The notes under the pieces are model-generated. The model searched no databases, was not told where the DNA came from, and saw only the letters and a program-made list of their open reading frames with translations. Shown here one piece after another: positions 1 through 5,935 of a stretch of DNA of 12,569 nucleotides. This DNA comes from an uncultured Anaerococcus sp. (GTDB lineage: Bacteria; Bacillota_A; Clostridia; Tissierellales; Peptoniphilaceae). Made by a program: the position numbers and the translations under genes. Position 1 is the stretch's first letter. Each line of letters starts with the position of its first letter. The stretch covers positions 1-12,569 of the forward strand of contig CABTWT010000026.1 in the NCBI GenBank assembly GCA_902488555.1. Reading direction: 5' to 3'.

Positions 1-235
1 TATAATCTTTAGAAAACTCTATCAAGTCCATAATTGCATCTTCACATATTTCTGCCAAATCCCAATATCCATCATAAAGACTAGCTCCTGTTAGTGATAG
101 CTCTGGTAGGGATAAAATATTTACCCCATCTTTATCAGCTTTTTTGACCAAATCTTTGATAGTCTCTTTATTTTTATTTACATTGCCTAGGTCAAGGTCA
201 AAGTTTGTAGATCTTATTTTAATAAATTCTCGCAT
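1..235 (-). CDS. nadE: Glutamine-dependent NAD+ synthase, N-terminal fragment (runs off left edge)
   Basis: Only the first 78 codons are present. The visible part is the start of a nitrilase-type (carbon-nitrogen hydrolase) domain. In NadE this domain releases ammonia from glutamine for the amidation of nicotinic acid adenine dinucleotide to NAD+ in the cytoplasm. The strand-helix-strand opening is followed by LPELSLTG, in which Glu45 fits the catalytic glutamate of the nitrilase Glu-Lys-Cys triad. The following G-x-S-L-Y-D stretch resembles the loop after this motif in NadE. The Lys, the Cys and the synthetase domain lie outside the window. The ATG at 233-235 is preceded by AGAGGTGA at good spacing. 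The terminator of the upstream acyl-CoA dehydrogenase gene lies 30 bases away, so the gene is probably transcribed separately. A free-standing nitrilase-family amidohydrolase is the alternative. Confidence 0.68.
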   Translation of the reverse strand, partial: MREFIKIRSTNFDLDLGNVNKNKETIKDLVKKADKDGVNILSLPELSLTGASLYDGYWDLAEICEDAIMDLIEFSKDY

Positions 236-254
236 ATAATCACCTCTTATCCAT

Positions 255-263
255 ATTTTACCA
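255..263 (-). promoter_or_regulatory. Possible extended -10 promoter for the nadE-like gene
   Basis: On the minus strand TGGTAAAAT reads as an extended -10 (TG-n-TAAAAT) directly after the T-tract of the upstream terminator and about 20 bases before the start codon. No good -35 is visible. It is supported mainly by the need for a promoter between the terminator and the gene; AT-rich sequence makes chance matches common. Confidence 0.3.
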
Positions 264-264
264 C

Positions 265-291
265 AAAAAAAGAGCCTGCATTTGCAGACTC
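265..291 (-). terminator. Intrinsic terminator of the acyl-CoA dehydrogenase gene
   Basis: On the minus strand GAGTCTGCA and TGCAGGCTC can pair (one G-T wobble) and are followed by seven T residues. It begins 13 bases after the stop codon of the fusion gene, so that gene is a single-gene transcript separated from the NadE-like gene. Confidence 0.85.
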
Positions 292-303
292 AAGTATTTC
301 TTT

Positions 304-1983
304 TTAGCCGTTGATTTCTTCGATTAGTAGTGGTAGTACTTCGTGGAAGTCTCCTACTATACCATAGTCACAATTTTCGAAGAATGGTGCTGCTTCATCA
401 TTGTTGATAACACATATTGTCTTAACATCTTTGATTCCTAGTAAGTGCTGAACAGCTCCACTTACACCAACTCCGATGTATAGGTCTCCTGCCCATTTTT
501 GACCAGAAAGTCCAATATATCTATCAAGTGGTAAGTAGTGTTTAACTTCGGATACTGGACGACTTGCTCCAACTGATGCATCAGCTGCTTTTGCCAAATC
601 TTTTACTAGATTTAAGTTTTGTTCTTCACCAATACCCATACCAGCAACTACTAGTCTGTCAGATTCTTCAAATTGTGTATCAGCTTCTGATCTGTGATTA
701 TCAAATGTGTATCCATCAGCTTTTAGAGCTTCAACAAACTTCTTAACAGATTCTTTTACATCACCCTTGAAGATTTGTTTTTTTCTATCTCCAACTACTG
801 ATTTCTTTTGTTTTGGTTTATCAGTTTTTGCTTTGTTTGGTCTTGGTAGTAGGTATCCTGCTATAACCACTCTCATGATTTCATTTGTACCTTCATAGAT
901 TTGTGTAATCTTAGAGTCTCTATAGTGACGTTCCACATCTACACCCTTGATGAAACCTGATCCACCGTACATTTGTAGTGCTTCACTTGAAAGTTTATTT
1001 GCAAGATCAGATGCATATAGTTTTGCCATAGCAGCATCTTTACCATAGCCTTTAACGTGATTGTCTTTCTTATCAGCTGCATCATAAACTAGAAGTCTAG
1101 CTGCTTTTAGTTGTGTAGCCATATCAGCAAGTTTGAATTGGTTGGCTTGGAAATAAGCTATAGCCTTGCCAAATTGCTCTCTTTGAAGTTGATATTCACG
1201 AGCTGATTCATAAGCACCTTGTGCTATACCTAGGGCTTGAGATGCTATACCAATTCTACCACCGTCTAGAATCATCATTGCATACTTGAATCCTTTGCCA
1301 AGTTCTCCAAGTAGGTTTTCTTTTGGAACTTTTACATCTTTAAAGTGAAGTTCTGCTGTAACTGATGATCTGATACCAAGTTTGTCGTATGGTTCTGAGA
1401 ATGTAAATCCTTCGAAATCCTTATCGACGATAAACATTGATATACCATGGTTGCCCTTACCAGGTTCTGTAACTGCTGTTACTAGATATGTTTGTGCTTC
1501 TGGAGCGTTGGTAATATAGATTTTCTTACCATTTAATAGGTAGTAGTCTCCCTTATCTACTGCTGTAGTTTCTGTTCCTGCAGAGTCTGAACCAGCATTA
1601 TCTTCTGTTAGTCCAAATCCACCAATTTGTGTACCGTCACAAAGTGGTCTTAAGTATTTTTGTTTTTGTTCTTCTGTACCAAATTCATTAAGTCCCCATG
1701 TACCTAGTGAAGTATGAGCTGAGCATATAACTCCAACACCACCATCAACTCTAGAAAGTTCTTCTACAGCGATAGCATAGTGTTTATTTGTAAGTCCAGC
1801 TCCACCGTACTCTTCCGGAAAAGGAATGCCTAATAATCCCAATTCTCCCATTTCTTTTACAATTTCTCTTGGGAATTCTTTGTGTTGATCTAATTGAAAT
1901 GCAATAGGTTTAACTTTTTTCTCAGCAAAGTCTCTGACATAAGCCCTAAATTCTTCTAAATCTTTTGGTAAATTAAAAGCCAT
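304..1983 (-). CDS. Acyl-CoA dehydrogenase fused to an EtfA C-terminal FAD domain
   Basis: This is a 559-residue flavoenzyme. Residues 1-380 form a complete short-chain (butyryl-CoA-type) acyl-CoA dehydrogenase: helical N-terminus, FAD/substrate motif FGLTEDNAGSD at 123-133, YITNA at 156-160, and the C-terminal helical bundle with the catalytic base Glu364 in YEGTNE. Normal family members end near here at about 380 residues. A Lys/Pro-rich, probably flexible linker (about 381-440) leads to residues 443-559, which match domain II of the electron transfer flavoprotein alpha subunit: GASRPVSE (472-479), DRYIGLSGQ (487-495), GVGVSGAVQH (504-513) and a terminal INNDEAAPFF...DYGIVGD block (526-545). 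EtfA domain I is absent. The expected reaction is reversible acyl-CoA/enoyl-CoA oxidoreduction, with electrons passed to or from a second, covalently tethered FAD domain. The start is well placed, with AAGGAGAG 8 bases upstream. It is divergent from the flavodiiron gene. The reading frame is continuous, so this is a true fusion; the acyl chain specificity is inference. Confidence 0.93.
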   Translation of the reverse strand: MAFNLPKDLEEFRAYVRDFAEKKVKPIAFQLDQHKEFPREIVKEMGELGLLGIPFPEEYGGAGLTNKHYAIAVEELSRVDGGVGVICSAHTSLGTWGLNEFGTEEQKQKYLRPLCDGTQIGGFGLTEDNAGSDSAGTETTAVDKGDYYLLNGKKIYITNAPEAQTYLVTAVTEPGKGNHGISMFIVDKDFEGFTFSEPYDKLGIRSSVTAELHFKDVKVPKENLLGELGKGFKYAMMILDGGRIGIASQALGIAQGAYESAREYQLQREQFGKAIAYFQANQFKLADMATQLKAARLLVYDAADKKDNHVKGYGKDAAMAKLYASDLANKLSSEALQMYGGSGFIKGVDVERHYRDSKITQIYEGTNEIMRVVIAGYLLPRPNKAKTDKPKQKKSVVGDRKKQIFKGDVKESVKKFVEALKADGYTFDNHRSEADTQFEESDRLVVAGMGIGEEQNLNLVKDLAKAADASVGASRPVSEVKHYLPLDRYIGLSGQKWAGDLYIGVGVSGAVQHLLGIKDVKTICVINNDEAAPFFENCDYGIVGDFHEVLPLLIEEING

Positions 1984-2016
1984 AATTATACTCTCCTTAT
2001 AATTAAAAATACGCGT

Positions 2017-2035
2017 AACAATATGTGAAATTGTT
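2017..2035. promoter_or_regulatory. Inverted repeat in the leader of the acyl-CoA dehydrogenase gene (possible operator)
   Basis: AACAAT and ATTGTT form 6-base arms around a 7-base centre (ATGTGAA). It lies just downstream of the putative -10 box and upstream of the Shine-Dalgarno site, a typical repressor position. It loosely recalls redox-sensing Rex operators but does not match the published consensus well. The call is tentative. Confidence 0.25.
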
Positions 2036-2045
2036 TGCCTTATAT

Positions 2046-2074
2046 ATTATACCCACTTTTTGCTTTAGCCATCA
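2046..2074 (-). promoter_or_regulatory. Putative promoter of the acyl-CoA dehydrogenase fusion gene
   Basis: A perfect TATAAT (2046-2051 on the minus strand) lies about 63 bases before the start codon. The region 17 bases upstream (TGATGG, 2069-2074) is a weak -35 match. It is the best candidate in the 251-base divergent intergenic region. Confidence 0.42.
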
Positions 2075-2174
2075 GCTATATATTTGCAAATAAAGTTAAA
2101 AATATCTTGATTTATTAGTTCAATATATTATTTGCTTATATTTTTGTAAATTTAAAGCTTAAATGGGTAAAATC

Positions 2175-2205
2175 TTGTTTAAATATCACTTTAATAGTGT
2201 ATAGT
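2175..2205 (+). promoter_or_regulatory. Putative promoter of the flavodiiron gene
   Basis: TTGTTT (2175-2180) and TATAGT (2200-2205) are separated by 19 bases, 30 bases before the start codon. The short perfect palindrome GTTTATAAAC (2214-2223) lies between this -10 and the ribosome site and could be part of an operator, but in such AT-rich DNA it may be chance. Confidence 0.35.
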
Positions 2206-2234
2206 ATTTATAAGTTTATAAACTAGGAGGTATT

Positions 2235-3455
2235 ATGCAAAACATTAGAGAAGTTTTGGACAATATATATTATGTAGGGGTAAACGATAGACGTATTACC
2301 AGATTTGAAAATATGTTCCCATTAGAAAATGGTGTGGCTTACAGTTCATTTATTATTAAAGATGAAAAAAATATACTACTTGACAGTGTTGAATCTGCTT
2401 TTACCAGACAATATCTTCAAAACATTGAGAAAGCTCTTGATGGTGAAGATCTAGATTACGTTGTAATCCACCACATGGAGCCTGACCACTGTAGAAACAT
2501 AGACTTTGTATTACAAAAATACCCAAATGCAAAATTTGTAGGTAATGCTAAGACTTTTAAATTTTACGAACAATTCTATAACGACGATTTCAAGGATAGA
2601 TACTACGAAGTAAAAGATGGCGATGAACTAAATCTTGGAAAACACAATCTTAAATTTGTATTTGCTCCTATGGTTCACTGGCCAGAAGTTATGATGTCAT
2701 ACGAAACAAACAATGGCTACTTATTCTCAGCTGATGCTTTTGGCTCATTTAATGCTATCGAAGGACATCTAAAGGCTAAAAATATAATTCATAGAGGGGA
2801 TTGGTTAGAACAAGCTCGTAGATACTATATCAATATAGTAGGTAAATTTGGCAAACAAGTTCAAGCCCTATTCAAAAAAGTAGAAGGCCTAGAATTAAAC
2901 GCTATCCTACCTTTACACGGTCCAGTTTATGATGATAAAGAATCAATCGACTTTATCCTTGATAAATACACTAAATGGGCAACATATACTCCAGAAGAAA
3001 AGGGTGTAGTAATATGCTTTGCTTCAATGTATGGAGATACTGAGGAAGCAGCTGATATCCTTGCAGCTGAACTTGCTGACCTAGGTGTAAATGAAGACAT
3101 TGAAATTTATGACGTATCTAATACTGACCCATCATATATGATTGCAGCTTGCCACAGATTTTCTAATGCTGTATTTGCTCCAATCAACTACAACTCAGGT
3201 CTATACTATAAGATGGAAGCGTTCTTGACAGAACTAGTTGGCACAGGCTACCAAAACAGACACATCTCATTCTTAAACAACTGGTCTTGGGGTGGTACAA
3301 GCCTTAAAGTTTCCAAAGAAATCCTAGAAAAAGGTAAACATGAATATATAGGAGAAGATGTGCTAGTAAATTCTAGTGTAAAAGACGAACAAGTTGAACA
3401 ATTAAAAGCTTTAGCAAAAGCAATAAAAGAAGACTTGGACAATAACGAATATTAA
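2235..3455 (+). CDS. fprA: Flavodiiron protein (O2/NO reductase)
   Basis: This 406-residue class A flavodiiron protein reduces O2 to water and/or NO to N2O in the cytoplasm. It receives electrons from rubredoxin or a similar donor that is not encoded in this window. Residues 1-250 form the metallo-beta-lactamase-like domain with the full diiron ligand set: His80, Glu82, Asp84 (in HMEPDH), His148 (VHWPE), Asp167 (SADAFG) and His228 (LPLHGP). Residues 257-400 form the flavodoxin domain, with the FMN phosphate loop ASMYGDTEEA at 263-272 and the flavin-contacting stretch NNWSWGG at 348-354. Length is typical for a version without fused rubredoxin. The AGGAGGT Shine-Dalgarno just before the ATG fixes the start. 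It is the only plus-strand gene here, divergent from the acyl-CoA dehydrogenase fusion and convergent with the aldehyde dehydrogenase. In strict anaerobes such proteins protect against oxygen exposure; whether O2 or NO is the main substrate cannot be read from the sequence. Confidence 0.95.
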   Translation: MQNIREVLDNIYYVGVNDRRITRFENMFPLENGVAYSSFIIKDEKNILLDSVESAFTRQYLQNIEKALDGEDLDYVVIHHMEPDHCRNIDFVLQKYPNAKFVGNAKTFKFYEQFYNDDFKDRYYEVKDGDELNLGKHNLKFVFAPMVHWPEVMMSYETNNGYLFSADAFGSFNAIEGHLKAKNIIHRGDWLEQARRYYINIVGKFGKQVQALFKKVEGLELNAILPLHGPVYDDKESIDFILDKYTKWATYTPEEKGVVICFASMYGDTEEAADILAAELADLGVNEDIEIYDVSNTDPSYMIAACHRFSNAVFAPINYNSGLYYKMEAFLTELVGTGYQNRHISFLNNWSWGGTSLKVSKEILEKGKHEYIGEDVLVNSSVKDEQVEQLKALAKAIKEDLDNNEY

Positions 3456-3463
3456 AAATTTAA

Positions 3464-3494
3464 GGGGATGCTAGAGAATGTAGCAGCCCCTTTT
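3464..3494 (+). terminator. Intrinsic terminator of the flavodiiron gene, between convergent genes
   Basis: GGGGATGCTA pairs with TAGCAGCCCC (one mismatch) around a 7-base loop and is followed by TTTT. On the opposite strand the hairpin is followed by an imperfect T-rich run, so it may also end aldehyde dehydrogenase transcripts. Confidence 0.85.
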
Positions 3495-3497
3495 ACT

Positions 3498-4862
3498 TTA
3501 CAATTTTTTGATCAAATTTAATTTACCATTCTCATATGGAGGATATTTTACTTTCATATCCAAATGTCCGTTTGATAGCATTATCGATTTTCTATTTGAG
3601 AAGTTTTGGAAACCATAGTATCCGTGGTAGCCTCCTTGGCCACTATAGCCTACCCCACCAAAGGATAAGTTTGGATTTGATACCATCATCAAAGTACCAT
3701 TTACCATTCCATTGCCAAATTCCATATTGTACATAACCTTTTCTTTGATGCGCTCATCATTTGTAAATAGATATAGAGCTAATGGTTTTGCTAAAGTTTT
3801 AACTTTATACAATACTTCATTTAAATTTGTGTAGGTAATTATTGGGAAAATCGGTCCAAATATTTCTTCTTCCATAAGTTTATTATCAAAATCGACATTA
3901 TCTACTATAGTAGGCTCTAGTTTCAGTGTCTTAGAATTGTACCTACCACCATATATAATATCCTGCCCATCAAGAAGTCCCACCAATTTATACAAATGAT
4001 CATCATTTATAATCCTTGGATAGTCACTTGATAATAGTGGATCTAGACCATAAAACTCAAATAAAGCTTTCTCCAACTCTTCTATAAACTTCTCTTTTAT
4101 AGATCCATGAACAAGTATATAATCTGGAGATACACATGTTTGTCCTGCATTTACAGTGTTGCCCCAGGCTATTGATCTTGCAGCAAGAGATATATCAGCA
4201 TCTCTTTCGACAATAGTTGGAGACTTACCTCCAAGTTCTAAAGTAACTTTTGAAAGATTCTTGCTTGCCTTTTCCATTATAGTCTTTCCAACAGCGCTTC
4301 CACCTGTGTAGAAAATGTGATCATAATTATAGGATAAGAGCTCATCATGGCTTACTTGGTCATTATCCACCACATAAATAAATTCATGATCAAAATTCTT
4401 ATTTAGTATTGACCTTATTAGCTTTGAAGTTTCTTTTGACTTTCTGCTTGTCTTAAGTATTACAGTATTGCCAGCTGCTATTGCTCCAATAAGCGGATCC
4501 ATAGCAAGTTGGAAAGGATAATTCCAAGGGGATATGATTAGTGTTAGTCCCATCGGCTCATAGAGGGTGTATGATTTGGCAGGCATAGATGTGATTGGAG
4601 TCTTCTCATTGATGGGACTCATCCACTCTTCTAAGTTTTCTATGGCCATATCTATTTCTTCATAAAGCATGAGTATTTCTGTAGTGTAGGATTCAAAATT
4701 TGACTTGCCCAAATCTTTTGCAAGGGCCATCAAAATATTATCTTCAAACATCTCTATTATGGCACGCAATTTTTTAAGATTATAAATCCTAAAATCATAT
4801 GTTTTAGTCTGACCAGAATAAAAATATTCTCTTTGTAAATTAACTATATTTGCTAGATTCAT
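3498..4862 (-). CDS. Aldehyde dehydrogenase, class 3-like
   Basis: This 454-residue NAD(P)+-dependent aldehyde dehydrogenase oxidises an aldehyde to a carboxylate. The catalytic set is complete: Asn114 (SPWNYP), general base Glu209 (LELGGKSP), nucleophile Cys243 (NAGQTCVSP), and Glu333/Phe335 in EEIFGP. These positions coincide with the numbering known for mammalian class 3 (ALDH3A1) enzymes, and the length of about 450 residues fits that class rather than the roughly 500-residue classes. The Rossmann loop is FYTGGSAVGK (184-193). One departure is at the coenzyme ribose site: the usual KPSE is KTSR (137-140), so Glu140 is replaced by Arg. The start is supported by GAGGAG at proper spacing. 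The gene sits between the terminators at 3464-3494 and 4944-4978 and appears to be monocistronic; TTGTAG-N17-TATCCT (ending about 35 bases before the ATG) is a weak candidate promoter. Its physiological substrate cannot be named from sequence; fatty or alkyl aldehydes are typical for the class. Confidence 0.92.
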   Translation of the reverse strand: MNLANIVNLQREYFYSGQTKTYDFRIYNLKKLRAIIEMFEDNILMALAKDLGKSNFESYTTEILMLYEEIDMAIENLEEWMSPINEKTPITSMPAKSYTLYEPMGLTLIISPWNYPFQLAMDPLIGAIAAGNTVILKTSRKSKETSKLIRSILNKNFDHEFIYVVDNDQVSHDELLSYNYDHIFYTGGSAVGKTIMEKASKNLSKVTLELGGKSPTIVERDADISLAARSIAWGNTVNAGQTCVSPDYILVHGSIKEKFIEELEKALFEFYGLDPLLSSDYPRIINDDHLYKLVGLLDGQDIIYGGRYNSKTLKLEPTIVDNVDFDNKLMEEEIFGPIFPIITYTNLNEVLYKVKTLAKPLALYLFTNDERIKEKVMYNMEFGNGMVNGTLMMVSNPNLSFGGVGYSGQGGYHGYYGFQNFSNRKSIMLSNGHLDMKVKYPPYENGKLNLIKKL

Positions 4863-4943
4863 TATTATCTCCTCATCTTATAAATAAGTTCTTAGGATAT
4901 TAATACCCAAGCAAGGCTACAATTTTACTTTAATGTACAATTT

Positions 4944-4978
4944 AAAAACCTCAAAATCCATTAGAAAGATTTTGAGGC
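4944..4978 (-). terminator. Intrinsic terminator of the peroxiredoxin gene
   Basis: On the minus strand CCTCAAAATC and GATTTTGAGG form a perfect 10-base-pair stem with a 10-base loop, followed by TTTTT. It starts 18 bases after the peroxiredoxin stop codon. Confidence 0.9.
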
Positions 4979-4995
4979 TTGGTTAGATCGTAACT

Positions 4996-5448
4996 TTATA
5001 AGTTATCTATAAGTTCTTCAACATCTGGAAGTTCGCTAGCTTCGTATACTTTTACCCACTTAACTTTTCCATCTTCATCTATTATGACATTTGCACGTTT
5101 GCTTGCACCATTTTCTTCATTGAATAGTCCATAAGCTTTGGTGACTTCTGCATATGGGAAGAAGTCGGATGCAATTTTTACATTGTCAATGCATAAAATA
5201 TCAGCCCATTTTTGTTTGGCTGGATATGGGTCTATAGAAAGTCCAATTACAACAGTCTCACCTTTTTCTTGGATCCTATCATAATTTCTTTCCAAGCTTC
5301 TCATTTGATCTGTACATACAGAAGTGAAAGCTAGTGGGTGCCAGGATAGGATAACTTTCTTACCCTTTAGATCTGATAACTTAATATCATTTTTTTCCTG
5401 ATCTTTTAATGTAAATTCTGGTGCCGTTTCTGAAACTTTTATTGTCAT
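4996..5448 (-). CDS. Peroxiredoxin, AhpE-like
   Basis: This 150-residue thiol peroxidase of the AhpC/TSA superfamily reduces hydrogen peroxide, organic peroxides or peroxynitrite in the cytoplasm. The thioredoxin-like fold carries the active-site pattern P-x3-T-x2-C as PLAFTSVC, with peroxidatic Cys45, Thr42 and the conserved Arg118. The block SDFFPYAEVTKAYGLFNEENG (residues 94-114, 21 residues shown in part) resembles mycobacterial AhpE, whose peroxidatic cysteine is also number 45. There is no cysteine at the Bcp-type resolving position five residues later; Cys86 is the only other cysteine, so resolution may need an external thiol. I place the start at the ATG 5446-5448 because AAAGGAGAGG lies directly upstream. 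The frame is open for another 18 codons up to a TTG at 5500-5502, but that TTG coincides with a good -35 box and has no ribosome site. It is flanked by terminators on both sides, so it forms its own transcription unit. Confidence 0.9.
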   Translation of the reverse strand: MTIKVSETAPEFTLKDQEKNDIKLSDLKGKKVILSWHPLAFTSVCTDQMRSLERNYDRIQEKGETVVIGLSIDPYPAKQKWADILCIDNVKIASDFFPYAEVTKAYGLFNEENGASKRANVIIDEDGKVKWVKVYEASELPDVEELIDNL

Positions 5449-5473
5449 TATATCCTCTCCTTTATTGGTTTCT

Positions 5474-5502
5474 TCTATATTTATACCCATAAATTTATCC
5501 AA
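5474..5502 (-). promoter_or_regulatory. Promoter of the peroxiredoxin gene
   Basis: TTGGAT (5497-5502) and TATAGA (5474-5479) on the minus strand are separated by exactly 17 bases. The -35 begins two bases after the T-tract of the ridA terminator. The predicted transcript starts about 20 bases before the ATG, leaving room only for the Shine-Dalgarno region. Confidence 0.6.
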
Positions 5503-5504
5503 TG

Positions 5505-5529
5505 AAAAAAGACCAAGCTAAACTTGGCC
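5505..5529 (-). terminator. Intrinsic terminator of the carboxypeptidase-ridA unit
   Basis: On the minus strand GGCCAAG and CTTGGTC pair (one G-T) around a 5-base loop, followed by six T residues, 20 bases after the ridA stop codon. Confidence 0.88.
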
Positions 5530-5548
5530 TAAAATATTGAAAAGCTTA

Positions 5549-5920
5549 TTATAATGTAGCTATAGCTTCTATTTCTATAACCCCACCTAGTGGAAGTGCT
5601 CCTACTTGGATAGCAGATCTTGCTGGTTTGTGGTCAGAAAAATATTCTTTGTAAACTTCATTTACTGCAGCAAAGTCATTGATGTCAGCTAGGAAAACTG
5701 TACATTTGATAACTTTGTCCATGCTTGTTCCTGCTTCTTCAAGGATAGCTTTCACATTTTCAAGTGATTGTCTTGCAGCAGCTTTTATTTCTGTTACTAG
5801 TTCACCATTTTCTGGGTTGATGGAAAGTTGTCCAGATGTAAATACAAGGTTTTCTGTACCTATAGCTTGTACGTATGGACCTACTGCTGCTGGTGCTTTG
5901 TCTGTATTATATGCTTTCAT
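5549..5920 (-). CDS. ridA: Enamine/imine deaminase, RidA family
   Basis: This 123-residue protein is of normal length for the Rid (YjgF/YER057c/UK114) family of small homotrimers, which hydrolyse reactive enamine/imine intermediates such as 2-aminoacrylate formed by PLP-dependent dehydratases. Key residues of the RidA subfamily are present: Tyr16 (GPYVQA), Ser29 (FTSGQL), Arg101 in PARSAIQV, which binds the substrate carboxylate, and Glu116 in IEIEAIA. The retained arginine argues for true deaminase activity rather than an inactive Rid variant. The start has AGAGGAGA upstream, which overlaps the stop codon of the preceding carboxypeptidase gene. The 15-base gap and absence of a terminator make the two genes a likely operon, with ridA as the last gene. 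Confidence 0.94.
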   Translation of the reverse strand: MKAYNTDKAPAAVGPYVQAIGTENLVFTSGQLSINPENGELVTEIKAAARQSLENVKAILEEAGTSMDKVIKCTVFLADINDFAAVNEVYKEYFSDHKPARSAIQVGALPLGGVIEIEAIATL

Positions 5921-5935
5921 TATTAATTCTCCTCT

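Noticed and set aside
2017..2035. Confident Rex operator
   Set aside because: The arms (AACAAT/ATTGTT) and spacing differ from the TTGTGA/TTGTTAA-type consensus, so it is kept only as an unassigned inverted repeat.
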